A stretch of DNA of 53,022 nt, taken from an uncultured Pseudomonadales bacterium. Lineage in GTDB: Bacteria > Pseudomonadota > Gammaproteobacteria > Pseudomonadales > Pseudohongiellaceae. Below the pieces are notes generated by a model that worked only from the letters and a program-made list of their open reading frames with translations, was not told where the DNA came from and did not search any database. The translations under genes were made by a program, and so were the position numbers. The stretch lies in assembly GCA_905478195.1 (NCBI GenBank), contig CAJQHM010000093.1:1-53022 (forward strand). Direction: 5' to 3'. This document shows positions 1 to 9,063 of the stretch, one piece after another. The number at the start of each line of letters is the position of its first letter. Positions within the stretch are counted from its first letter, which is position 1.

Positions 1-246
1 GCCTATATCTATGATAGTAGTTCAAAAGCCTCAGAGTATTCAGATAGTTGGGGGAGGTACGCGGCGCGTCTGGACGATAACCTGAACTATTCCGGTCTAG
101 CTGAGAGTATGAGGGAGGTCGCGGCTTACGCCGGTTGGGCTGCCCTGTTTAGACGCCTGCAGGAAGACGAGGTAAGTTTTCTGCGAGGCCGCTACGATTT
201 CATGAAGATAGACAAACTCGGTGAAAAAACACCTATGCGGTATTAA
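1..246 (+). CDS. C-terminal part of an unknown protein (5' end outside window)
   Basis: The first reading frame is open from base 1 to a TAA at 244-246 and gives 81 residues. There is no start codon need, since the gene enters from the left. The residues are a mix of acidic, aromatic and small amino acids (for example YAGWAALFRRLQEDE), with no transmembrane segment, and I recognise no domain. The TAA overlaps the ATG of the next gene (TAATG), so the two are probably translated as a coupled pair in one operon. Coding status is supported by the uninterrupted frame and this junction; function is unknown. Confidence 0.6.
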   Translation, partial: AYIYDSSSKASEYSDSWGRYAARLDDNLNYSGLAESMREVAAYAGWAALFRRLQEDEVSFLRGRYDFMKIDKLGEKTPMRY

Positions 247-1496
247 TGACAATGACTAAGACCGTAACTAAGACAATGAGCTGCCTATCGGCCTTTCAAA
301 AAGCTGTAGCAGTATGCGCAATCTCTGCAGCTCTTTTGGGGTGCGTCGGTATCGATATTGATACTCAGTTCACACGAGACGAAGAGCTTCATGCGGCCAT
401 TATCGATCAGAGTGAAGATCGCTTCTTAGAGATCGATCCGCTTTATATATCCGATGAGGTAAAGCAGTACATCGATGCCTATATAGGCCCGAGAGATGGA
501 ACTGTAGCCCGTGTCGATAAATTGCAAGACCTGCTCTACGGGGAAGAGTTTCTTAATACTCAGTATTCCAGTGAGCAGACCCACACGGCGATGGAGGCTT
601 TCTATGCGCGAGAAGGCAACTGCCTTTCCGTAATGAATCTGTATGTGGCAATGGCTCGCTATGCAGGGCTTGATGCAAATTTTCAGACCGTCGATGTGCA
701 GCCAAGTTGGGATCGTCGTGGTGATCTGCTAGTGCTCAGTCAACACATCAACGCGAGTGGCCGTATCAGTGCTACACGAGATTACATCGTAGACTTTACA
801 CCCGAAATATTGCTGCAGCAGCTAACATCGAAGATCGTTTCCGATCGCAGCGCGCGATCTCTGTATTTTAACAATCTGGGTGTTGAGGAGCTTATCGATG
901 GCAATATTGAAGAGGCGCTCATCTATTTCAAGAATGCACTTTTCTTGAATGAAGAATCATCCATTGCCTGGAACAATATAGGTAGTACCTATACTCGCCT
1001 CGGTAATAAAAAACTCGCTGAATACAGTTATCAGTTAGCGTTTAGCTTGGACGATAGCAATGCGACTTCGATTAATAATCTTGCCAGATTCTATAGACGT
1101 GCTGGCGACTACGCCCTGGCTAGAGAATATGAGAAAGCCATTGAGCGGTTTAACGATAGAAACCCGTACTACCATTTCGCGCAGGGAAGTATCGCGTTTG
1201 GGAATGAAGATTTTGATTTGGCGCGCCAGTCTTTCCAAAGAGCAGTGCGACTGAAGCAAGAGGAGCCCGACTTCTATTTAGCCTTGACTGCTGTTTACAC
1301 GCGACTAGGGGACGAAGTTGAGGCGCAGCGTTATTCCGATACGGCTGGAAGCATTCTGGCGATGTATGACAATATCTATCAGCCAAGCAATGAGAAAGTG
1401 AAGATAATCGATTCGACCACTATATTACGTAAGTCTAGCCCTGGTATCAGTATTTTTGCGCCAGGGAGTAGGACGAATAGAAGGCGCAGTAATTAA
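246..1496 (+). CDS. Lipoprotein with transglutaminase-like domain and TPR repeats
   Basis: 416 residues. Residues about 18-33 form a lipoprotein signal with lipobox LLGC, so Cys33 would be lipidated and the protein held at an envelope membrane. Residues about 110-190 look like a transglutaminase-like papain-fold domain: GNCLSVMNLYVAMARYAGL carries Cys126, with His167 (SQHINA) and Asp183 (YIVDFTPE) in the expected Cys-His-Asp order. Residues about 205-370 form four to five tetratricopeptide repeats (for example NNLGVEELIDGNIEEALIYF). The start overlaps the previous stop; in-frame ATGs at 252 and 276 are alternatives and keep the signal peptide. The substrate is unknown: the domain could cleave or cross-link peptides, or only bind partners. 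The domain call is inferred from motif order. Confidence 0.75.
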   Translation: MTMTKTVTKTMSCLSAFQKAVAVCAISAALLGCVGIDIDTQFTRDEELHAAIIDQSEDRFLEIDPLYISDEVKQYIDAYIGPRDGTVARVDKLQDLLYGEEFLNTQYSSEQTHTAMEAFYAREGNCLSVMNLYVAMARYAGLDANFQTVDVQPSWDRRGDLLVLSQHINASGRISATRDYIVDFTPEILLQQLTSKIVSDRSARSLYFNNLGVEELIDGNIEEALIYFKNALFLNEESSIAWNNIGSTYTRLGNKKLAEYSYQLAFSLDDSNATSINNLARFYRRAGDYALAREYEKAIERFNDRNPYYHFAQGSIAFGNEDFDLARQSFQRAVRLKQEEPDFYLALTAVYTRLGDEVEAQRYSDTAGSILAMYDNIYQPSNEKVKIIDSTTILRKSSPGISIFAPGSRTNRRRSN

Positions 1497-1509
1497 CTGC
1501 GCACTAATT

Positions 1510-2098
1510 CTAGTTTAAATCGGCGTCCTGCCAGTAGCGAGTTCCCTTGACGGTTGCCTGCAAGGCGAGGCCATTCTGAGTTAGTTGGTACACAGTTATA
1601 TTATCTACTATTGCCTCGCCACCAACTGCAGCGCCCAGGTCGCCGGCCTTAGCTGCAGCATCCGCCTGCCCCCCCAACTGATATACCCACATCCATGAAG
1701 CGCTCAAGAGCCTGGGCGTTGTGAAAGACGAAGACGGCTCGGAAGTCTTTTACACCAGCACCTATGCCGATGCCTACCTCGCCCATACGCATATAGGTGT
1801 CGGCGTTGTTTGCGTTTGATCGAACTACGCCGATGCCTCCGCCGAAGCTGGCAAGAATGAGATTAATATTTGCATTCGAAAAAACGGCATAGCCACTTGC
1901 ATCGGCGATTTGTCCCCGGGTGTCTGGCTTGATGCTGTACAGTTCGGCCAGCACCTCCTGTCGCGTTTCTTGTATAGCTTGTCTGCGAGAGTCGGGTGTG
2001 CCCCTGGTCATGCCTGTGGTCGTGCAGGCTGCCAGGATTGCTAACAATGCAGTTGCTGCGATTAGCTTGGATGCGATGATGCCTTTTTTAGTTTTCAT
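1510..2098 (-). pseudogene. SYLF-domain (Ysc84-type) lipoprotein, frameshifted at a G7 run
   Basis: Read on the minus strand, the frame starting at 2098 gives a lipoprotein signal (LLAILAACTTT) and a SYLF/Ysc84-like lipid-binding domain with ASGYAVFSNANINLILASFG, then ends soon after VGISVGG. The rest of the family-like sequence (QADAAAKAGDLGAAVGGEA, then a C-terminal strand ending near WQDADLN) continues in another frame to a stop at 1510. The two frames meet at seven consecutive C on the plus strand (1669-1675, G7 on the coding strand). Six G would restore one protein of about 195 residues. This may be a real frameshift mutation, slippage-based phase variation or a sequence error. Most of the domain lies before the break. 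It is encoded 43 bp after the acyl-CoA synthetase, on the same strand. Confidence 0.8.
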
Positions 2099-2141
2099 AC
2101 ATGCTACTTCGATGTGGTTAACTGCATTGCGTTAATTGTTT

Positions 2142-4025
2142 TTAGCTAACTTCGCTAGTAAAGATATAACCTTCGACAAGCTTGTTCACAGCATCTATCT
2201 TAGTTTTGTCGGTGACATCGATGCGCAGAACCAGTCCTCGTTTCTTCTCTAAATCGCTGCTAACGTCTGCTACGATATCTTCTTTCGTCAGGAGTTCGCG
2301 TATAACTTGCTCGGAAATTTTCTGGCGAAGAGTAGGTCTAAATATTTTGCCTACGGCGGTGAGAGGCATAGCGTCGATAAATTCGATCCTCTTTGGAATC
2401 GCCGCGCGTTCTGACATGGTCTCGGCGCAATGATCGATAAGATCTTGCTCGCTTAATGAACTATTGGCGACCTTGACTACGTAGGCCATGGGCAGCTCGC
2501 CCGCATAAGGATCGGGCAGGCCAATAGCTATAGACGTCACCACTTTGGGGTGTGCATTCAAAGGCTCCTCGATCAATTCCGGGTCGATATTGTGGCCACT
2601 GCGAATGATAAGGTCTTTGGCGCGACCGGAGAGATAGAGGAAGCCTTGGGCATCCATATAGCCAATGTCGCCAGTATTGAACCAGCCATCCTCAATCCAT
2701 GCGGAGGCATTGTCCAATTCGCTCTTATAGCCCTCGAAAACCTGAGGCCCCTTTACCAGAATAACCCCGCTTTCTCCTAACGGGCAGTATTTGGTGACGG
2801 TGGTTCCATCGACGTGCGCAATGCGAATTTGGGAATAGGGCACCCGCATGCCTACGCTGCCTGGTGGCTGGTAAAGGGGGGCGCGAGAAATCAGAGCGGT
2901 GGTTTCTGTCATGCCATAGCCATTACCCACAGCAACATTAAAATTCTTCTCGAAACTGTGTTCAAAAGGGAGTGACAAGGGGGCGGCGCCGGAATTGATG
3001 TTAGTGAGACTGCTGATATCGGCATCGCCTACCGGAATATCGGCGAGTGCCATCAGCACCGTGGGGACAGCAGAGAATTGCTTTACCTGGAAGCGCTCTA
3101 CATGCTTCCAAAAATTCATCATGGCCCTCGGCGAGCGAAAGCCTGCAGGGGTCATTAGTACTATTCGATAGCCTACAGCGAACGCGGCGACGCCCTGAAT
3201 GATGCAGCCATAGATATGAAACAACGGGAGGCCGCAGAGCACGGTGTGGCGTTCCATGTGCGCTGTATAGATCTGCATGAGCTGGCCTAGGAAGGCCATG
3301 TTGCCGTGGGTTAGCTGGGCAAGCTTGGGCCTTCCTGTGGTGCCTCCGGTATGGAAATAGGCAGCCTTCTGACCGGCTGAGAAGCTGCGCCCGCTATCCA
3401 GAGTGTCAGCTCTCATTGGCGCTATAGCCGTATCGAAATCCTGAATGCTGACCTGATCGTTGTCGTAGTCTTGGGATCCTGCCGTGCACAGGCCCGGAAT
3501 GTTGACTTCGAGCAGAGCGGTTACGGATGCGCACTGGGCAATTGCATCGCGTACCTTCTCGTTGATGTCGCTATGTTCTGATTGTGCGAGACAAATCACG
3601 ACCTTCGCTTCGGCTGCGGAAATAATCTCGGCAATATGCTCGGCTTCAAGCATGGGGTTAATCGGGTTAGAGATGCCCGCCGCCTGTGCGCCCCAGATGG
3701 CAAAATGGGTCTGTGGCAGAATAGGCAGAATGATTGAAACCGCATCGTTCTCGCCTACGCCAAGCTCATGTAATAGATTCGCAGTGCGGGTCACCTGTTG
3801 ACCTAACTCGGCGAAACTGACCGTTGTGGCGGGTTCGTCTGGTAAGCCCTGGAGGAGGAATTCCAGCGCGGCATCGTCACCGAAGCGAGAGGCGCTATCC
3901 TTGATTAGATTGTAACTGTCGGTATAGGGGAACTGCTCAGCCAGTGGAGTCTTCTCAAAAGCCTCTACGCTGGCGATCGTTTCCATGATGGGTTCAGCTG
4001 TGGGTATTTGTGACAGATCAATCAA
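2142..4025 (-). CDS. AMP-forming acyl-CoA synthetase
   Basis: 627 residues of the ANL (AMP-binding) superfamily, which activates a carboxylic acid with ATP and then forms the CoA thioester. The P-loop-like motif HTGGTTGRPK is at about 225-234. GYGMTETT (A5), the D/R motif in GWFNTGDIGYMDAQGFLYLSGR and the hinge, then the C-terminal catalytic lysine in PLTAVGKIFRP are all present, so it should be active. The start is TTG at 4025, supported by GGAG eight bases upstream; an ATG at 3986 is the alternative. Substrate specificity cannot be read from the sequence; a long- or medium-chain fatty acid is likely. It lies downstream of ispB on the same strand, separated by 137 bp that may hold its own promoter. 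Confidence 0.9.
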   Translation of the reverse strand: MIDLSQIPTAEPIMETIASVEAFEKTPLAEQFPYTDSYNLIKDSASRFGDDAALEFLLQGLPDEPATTVSFAELGQQVTRTANLLHELGVGENDAVSIILPILPQTHFAIWGAQAAGISNPINPMLEAEHIAEIISAAEAKVVICLAQSEHSDINEKVRDAIAQCASVTALLEVNIPGLCTAGSQDYDNDQVSIQDFDTAIAPMRADTLDSGRSFSAGQKAAYFHTGGTTGRPKLAQLTHGNMAFLGQLMQIYTAHMERHTVLCGLPLFHIYGCIIQGVAAFAVGYRIVLMTPAGFRSPRAMMNFWKHVERFQVKQFSAVPTVLMALADIPVGDADISSLTNINSGAAPLSLPFEHSFEKNFNVAVGNGYGMTETTALISRAPLYQPPGSVGMRVPYSQIRIAHVDGTTVTKYCPLGESGVILVKGPQVFEGYKSELDNASAWIEDGWFNTGDIGYMDAQGFLYLSGRAKDLIIRSGHNIDPELIEEPLNAHPKVVTSIAIGLPDPYAGELPMAYVVKVANSSLSEQDLIDHCAETMSERAAIPKRIEFIDAMPLTAVGKIFRPTLRQKISEQVIRELLTKEDIVADVSSDLEKKRGLVLRIDVTDKTKIDAVNKLVEGYIFTSEVS

Positions 4026-4118
4026 GGGTAGTTCTCCAGATTCAAGCCGGTATTAGTGCTATTTAATGCCATATCTCGCTGTACCTTTTCGGCTTCAGGC
4101 AAGATTTCCTAGCGGGCA

Positions 4119-4127
4119 TTTATAGCA
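4119..4127 (-). promoter_or_regulatory. Possible extended -10 element before the acyl-CoA synthetase
   Basis: On the minus strand the bases TGCTATAAA fit an extended -10 (TGn plus TATAAT-like hexamer), about 95 bp before the TTG start at 4025. I found no convincing -35 at 16-18 bp. Weak, by-eye call. Confidence 0.3.
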
Positions 4128-4162
4128 TGAATTGTAATCGGATGGGCGTGCAAAAACAGGGC

Positions 4163-5134
4163 TTAACTGCGGCGGGTATTAGAAAACTCTACCATTGCTA
4201 TGAGCGCGTCGAGATACTCTGAGGGGGGTAGCGCCTGCAAGCATTCCAGTGCCTGCGCTGACTCTGATTCGGCAAGCTTTCTGGCGTAATCCAGCGCGCC
4301 ACAGTCCTGTACTATAGTTATCACCTGACTTAATGTTTCGGGTTTAAGTTCTTCTTCAGCAAGAACTTTCTTTATCAGTTTGGCCTGCTCGTCGCTGCTA
4401 TGCTCTATGGCATAGATCAGTGGTAGGGTTGGTTTTCCTTCCGCTAGATCATCGCCAATATTCTTGCCCAGAGACTCGCTGTCGCCGTCGTAATCCAACA
4501 CATCGTCGATTAGCTGAAAGGCTGTTCCCATATGCATGCCGAAACGCTTAAGCGCTAATTCCTCATCCTCGGTAGCGCCTGCCAGAATCGCTCCGCATTG
4601 GGCTGCGGCCTGGAACAGGATAGCGGTCTTGTTCTGGATCACCTGCATGTAATTCTGCTGGGTGGGGTTTGGGTTGTTTTTGCTAATTAATTGCAGCACC
4701 TCGCCTTCGGCAATTCTGTTGGTGGTGTCGGCGATGATTTCCATGATCTTCATGTTGCCCAGGGTAACCAGTATCTGGAATGCTCTGGAGTAGATGAAGT
4801 CTCCTACCAGAACGCTGGAGGGGTTATTCCACTGAGCGTTCACTGTTGGCCGCCCGCGGCGCAGCGAAGACATATCGACGACATCATCGTGAAGAAGGGT
4901 CGCCGTATGGATAAATTCGATCACAGAGGCTAGCGAGATGTGCTGCTGGTTGTCGATCTTGCAGGTTTTTGCGGCGAGTAGAACCAGCAGGGGGCGTAGG
5001 CGCTTGCCGCCGGCCTCCACGATATAGTGACCGATACTTTCAACAAGTGGCACGTTCGAGTAAAGCTGGTCTACTATGAACTTGTCCACTGCTTCAAAGT
5101 CAGCGTCTACAACTGAACGAATCTGCTGGTACAT
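4163..5134 (-). CDS. ispB: Octaprenyl diphosphate synthase
   Basis: 323 residues from the ATG at 5134. The enzyme extends farnesyl diphosphate with isopentenyl diphosphate to make the ubiquinone side chain. Both aspartate-rich motifs are intact: DDVVD (about 83-87, LLHDDVVD) followed by RRGRPT, and LIDDVLDYD (about 208-216). The open frame continues upstream to a GTG at 5206, but the sequence MYQQIRSVVDADFEAV matches the usual IspB N-terminus (remembered E. coli form begins with QQIRALVDADF), so I chose the inner ATG. It is divergent from rplU, the standard ispB/rplU-rpmA arrangement in gammaproteobacteria. Chain length (octa versus nona) cannot be told from sequence alone. Confidence 0.95.
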   Translation of the reverse strand: MYQQIRSVVDADFEAVDKFIVDQLYSNVPLVESIGHYIVEAGGKRLRPLLVLLAAKTCKIDNQQHISLASVIEFIHTATLLHDDVVDMSSLRRGRPTVNAQWNNPSSVLVGDFIYSRAFQILVTLGNMKIMEIIADTTNRIAEGEVLQLISKNNPNPTQQNYMQVIQNKTAILFQAAAQCGAILAGATEDEELALKRFGMHMGTAFQLIDDVLDYDGDSESLGKNIGDDLAEGKPTLPLIYAIEHSSDEQAKLIKKVLAEEELKPETLSQVITIVQDCGALDYARKLAESESAQALECLQALPPSEYLDALIAMVEFSNTRRS

Positions 5135-5339
5135 AGGTGGTTTGCTACTTAAATTCCCCGCGTTTGGCGGTATAGTGGCCTTATTTGGGTGAATATCCGT
5201 GAGCACGCATGCTAGGGAGCCAAATGCGCCCTGTCAAGCCGCTAAGCCGCCTCTAGGCAGCATTGCGCTGGAAGCGTGGCGGGAATTACGCACAGCGGCA
5301 AGATACGGGCGGTTGCCGATACTTGAGAACCAAATCTGC

Positions 5340-5368
5340 TTGCTTCGGGTGGCTTGTTCCCGTAAAAT
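5340..5368 (+). promoter_or_regulatory. Predicted sigma-70 promoter for rplU-rpmA
   Basis: TTGCTT (5340-5345) and TAAAAT (5363-5368) are separated by exactly 17 bp. The element sits about 60 bp upstream of the rplU start and in the ispB/rplU divergent gap. It also argues against translation starting at the upstream GTG at 5199. Confidence 0.55.
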
Positions 5369-5426
5369 GCCCGCCCCTATAGCAATGGGTACAGTTCCCA
5401 TTCAAAAGGCGGTATCGGAGAGAATT

Positions 5427-5738
5427 ATGTACGCGGTTATAAAGAGCGGTGGCAAGCAGCACAGAGTTGAAGAAGGCGAAGTTCTTCGGCTAGAGAAACT
5501 GGAAGCCGCCACTGGTGAAGAAGTAAGCTTCGACAATATTTTAATGGTCGGCGAAGGCGAGTCTGTGAAAATTGGTACGCCTTATGTTGAGGGCGGTCAG
5601 GTTACAGCTGAGGTCGTCAAGCAGGGTCGAGCTAATAAAGTTACGATCATCAAATTTAATCGACGTAAGCATTCGCGTAAAACACAAGGTCATCGCCAGT
5701 GGTTTACGGACGTAAAGATTACTGGAATTAAAGCGTAA
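5427..5738 (+). CDS. rplU: 50S ribosomal protein L21
   Basis: 103 residues beginning [18 protein letters not shown], the canonical L21 N-terminus, and ending in the conserved basic segment around [16 protein letters not shown] that contacts 23S rRNA. The frame stays open upstream to a GTG at 5199, but that part is unlike any L21 and would include the predicted promoter. The ATG at 5427 has GGAG seven bases upstream. First gene of the rplU-rpmA pair. Confidence 0.98.
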   Translation: MYAVIKSGGKQHRVEEGEVLRLEKLEAATGEEVSFDNILMVGEGESVKIGTPYVEGGQVTAEVVKQGRANKVTIIKFNRRKHSRKTQGHRQWFTDVKITGIKA

Positions 5739-5754
5739 GGTCGGGAGCTAGGTA

Positions 5755-6012
5755 ATGGCACATAAGAAAGCAGGTGGTAGTACTAATAACGGTCGCGATT
5801 CAGTATCGAAGCGACTTGGCGTGAAGAAGTTTGGTGGTGAAGTTGCCGTAGCAGGAAATATCATCGTGCGTCAGCGCGGCACACGCTTTCACCCGGGTGA
5901 GAACGTAGGGTGTGGTAAAGACCACACCTTGTTCGCTAAGGCTGACGGTGTTGTGACTTTTAAAGTTAAAGGCCCTAACAACCGAAAGTTCGTGAGCATC
6001 GAAGTAGCCTAG
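5755..6012 (+). CDS. rpmA: 50S ribosomal protein L27
   Basis: 85 residues beginning [16 protein letters not shown], the classic L27 N-terminal tail that reaches the peptidyl transferase centre in gammaproteobacteria, with no Firmicutes-type N-terminal cleavage extension. The central [11 protein letters not shown] and [14 protein letters not shown] motifs are intact. It starts 16 bp after rplU, with a GGGAG/AGG Shine-Dalgarno region before the ATG, and is followed directly by a rho-independent terminator. Confidence 0.98.
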   Translation: MAHKKAGGSTNNGRDSVSKRLGVKKFGGEVAVAGNIIVRQRGTRFHPGENVGCGKDHTLFAKADGVVTFKVKGPNNRKFVSIEVA

Positions 6013-6029
6013 CAAAGAAATTTGTTGCT

Positions 6030-6066
6030 AAAAAGCCTCGTCGTTCGACGGGGCTTTTTTGTTTTT
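6030..6066 (+). terminator. Rho-independent terminator after rpmA
   Basis: A stem AGCCTCGTC / GACGGGGCT with loop GTTC is preceded by an A-run and followed by six T, then GTTTTT. It lies 18 bp after the rpmA stop and separates rplU-rpmA from obgE. Confidence 0.9.
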
Positions 6067-6147
6067 AGAGAGGCAATGTTAAAGAGTTTGGCAGGCTAAA
6101 TACTCTTCAATGAGTCGAGATCATTTCTCCAGAATTAGTAGTTCTAA

Positions 6148-7317
<1,170 letters not shown>

Positions 7318-7328
7318 GCGCGGTAGTC

Positions 7329-8447
7329 ATGCGAGACAAGATAAAACAAGGGAAGCGTTGGGTAGTTAAAGTTGGTAGTTCCCTGGTTACCAACAATGGC
7401 CGTGGTTTGGATCGTGAGGCGATCGAAGACTGGGCCGAGCAACTCGTCGCCATGCAGAAGCTAGGCATCCAGGTGGTACTGGTGTCTTCAGGTGCAGTCG
7501 CCGAGGGTGTTGCTCGTCTGGAACTCAAGTCGCGACCCAAGCAGGTACAGCTGCAGCAGGCAGCGGCCGCAGTAGGGCAGATGGGGCTGATTCAGGCATA
7601 CGAGAGCTCTTTCATGCGCCACGGCGTGCATGCGGCACAAATCCTGTTGAGCCATGACGATCTTTCCGATCGCACTCGCTATCTGAACGCGCGCAGTACC
7701 CTAACTACATTATTAGAGATGGGTGTAGTGCCAGTGGTGAATGAGAACGATACTGTTGCTACGGCCGAACTTTGCCTGGGAGATAACGATACCCTGGCTG
7801 CCCTAGTCGCGAATTTAATCAATGCCGACGTCATGTTAATCCTCACCGACCAGAATGGTCTGTTTAATGCGGATCCGCGCAATAATCCGCAAGCCGAGTT
7901 AGTCGGCAGCGCCTCCGCCATAGATAACAGCCTTAGCATGATGGCGGGCAAGGGCACTAGTCTGGGTAGAGGCGGTATGATGACCAAGATCTCCGCGGCC
8001 AGGCTTGCCTCACGCTCTGGCACCGATACGCTAATAGCTAATGGGCGTGAACAGAAAATTCTCTCCCGGCTGCTTGAGGGTGAAGAGATAGGCACGCTGT
8101 TGTATACCGACAGCGAACCGGTAACCGCCAAGAAACAATGGCTAGCGAGTCAGCGTAGCCTGAAGGGTAGTCTGGTCTTGGACGCGGGCGCGGTAAGAGT
8201 ATTGCAAGAATCGGGTCGTAGCCTGCTCGCCGTAGGAGTGATGAGTGTAAAAGGGAAGTTCACTCGGGGTGAAGTCGTATCTTGTGTCGATGAACAGGGC
8301 TCTGAGGTCGCAAGAGGTCTGGTAAACTATGGCAGCGACGAGATAGAGAAAATCAGAGGGCGCAGCAGCGAAAATATTGATCAGTTGCTAGGCTATGCCG
8401 GTGAGGCTGAGATAGTCCATCGCGATAATCTCATCCTAAACGACTAG
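7329..8447 (+). CDS. proB: Glutamate 5-kinase (proline biosynthesis, first step)
   Basis: 372 residues from ATG 7329. The amino-acid kinase domain begins [19 protein letters not shown] and includes [28 protein letters not shown] and the [11 protein letters not shown]-type loop. A C-terminal PUA domain follows (about 280-365: [13 protein letters not shown] to GEVVSC). Alternative starts are ATG 7314, whose ATGA overlaps the obgE stop, and TTG 7305. MRDK at 7329 matches the remembered Pseudomonas ProB start, so I prefer it. The obgE-proB order is common in gammaproteobacteria. Feedback inhibition by proline is known for the family; I cannot judge it here. Confidence 0.95.
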   Translation: MRDKIKQGKRWVVKVGSSLVTNNGRGLDREAIEDWAEQLVAMQKLGIQVVLVSSGAVAEGVARLELKSRPKQVQLQQAAAAVGQMGLIQAYESSFMRHGVHAAQILLSHDDLSDRTRYLNARSTLTTLLEMGVVPVVNENDTVATAELCLGDNDTLAALVANLINADVMLILTDQNGLFNADPRNNPQAELVGSASAIDNSLSMMAGKGTSLGRGGMMTKISAARLASRSGTDTLIANGREQKILSRLLEGEEIGTLLYTDSEPVTAKKQWLASQRSLKGSLVLDAGAVRVLQESGRSLLAVGVMSVKGKFTRGEVVSCVDEQGSEVARGLVNYGSDEIEKIRGRSSENIDQLLGYAGEAEIVHRDNLILND

Positions 8448-8498
8448 TGCTTATGCCCAGAGGCTAAGATAAAGAGCTAGCTCTGTTTTTTCAGGCAT

Positions 8499-8527
8499 AA
8501 AAAAACCGGCACTCGCCGGTTTTTTTT
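8499..8527. terminator. Bidirectional rho-independent terminator between proB and rpsT
   Basis: CCGGC (8506-8510), loop ACTC and GCCGG (8515-8519), flanked by a seven-A run on the left and an eight-T run on the right. It therefore works in both directions for the convergent genes proB and rpsT. Confidence 0.92.
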
Positions 8528-8541
8528 GGCACTGAACTAGT

Positions 8542-8805
8542 CTATTTCAATGCCTTTACTGCTGTATTCAGTCGGCTCTTATGTCGCGAGGCCTTATTCT
8601 TGTGGATAATGCCTCTATCCGCCATTCGGTCGATGACTGGCACCGCAGCATTATAGGCTTCGATAGCCTTGGCGTGATCGCCGCCCTCGATGGCAGCATC
8701 TACTTTCTTGATGTGAGTGCGCACCATAGATCGAAAAGATGCATTGTGTCGACGACGTACTTCACTCTGTCTTGCGCGCTTGCGGGCTTGTGGAGAATTA
8801 GCCAA
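8542..8805 (-). CDS. rpsT: 30S ribosomal protein S20, UUG start
   Basis: 87 residues, [20 protein letters not shown] at the N-terminus and the three-helix basic body to VKALK. The start codon is TTG (bases 8805-8803) with AAGGAG about six bases upstream. A UUG start is also used by E. coli rpsT, where it is linked to autogenous control of S20 synthesis; that the same control operates here is inference. A predicted promoter at 8915-8943 gives a leader of about 100 nt. It converges on proB across a shared terminator. Confidence 0.97.
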   Translation of the reverse strand: MANSPQARKRARQSEVRRRHNASFRSMVRTHIKKVDAAIEGGDHAKAIEAYNAAVPVIDRMADRGIIHKNKASRHKSRLNTAVKALK

Positions 8806-8914
8806 TTGGAGCTCCTTATTGCACTAGACCTATTAATCTAGCTGGTTGTTTCGTTATATTCGATCGATTGAGGAGGATAACTTGTCCGCTTCTTCCCCGA
8901 ATTCAGAGCGCGAC

Positions 8915-8943
8915 ACTATGCCGTTTTCACCGCTTGATGTCAA
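8915..8943 (-). promoter_or_regulatory. Predicted strong sigma-70 promoter for rpsT
   Basis: On the minus strand a perfect TTGACA (8943-8938) is followed after 17 bp by CATAGT (8920-8915). The start point would lie near 8908, giving an mRNA leader of about 100 nt before the UUG start at 8805. Confidence 0.7.
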
Positions 8944-8994
8944 TAGCGAAAAATTGGATGATATTTCTCTAAGCCCTTAACAATACTGAACTTA

Positions 8995-9023
8995 TTGCTG
9001 ATTGGCTCCGATAGCGTGATAAT
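8995..9023 (+). promoter_or_regulatory. Predicted promoter for murJ
   Basis: TTGCTG (8995-9000) and GATAAT (9018-9023) are 17 bp apart and lie about 40 bp before the ATG at 9064. The TTG at 8995 that could extend the murJ frame is therefore better read as a -35 element. Confidence 0.5.
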
Positions 9024-9063
9024 CGCGTTTCGCCATTCATCAAAGCAGCAGGCCATCTACTCA

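Noticed and set aside
5199-5426. Extended N-terminus for L21
   Set aside because: The extra 76 residues are not L21-like and would run through a predicted promoter; the ATG at 5427 matches the family.
7679-8131. 150-codon minus-strand frame across proB
   Set aside because: Antisense of the conserved kinase domain; Ser/Ala/Pro-rich shadow.
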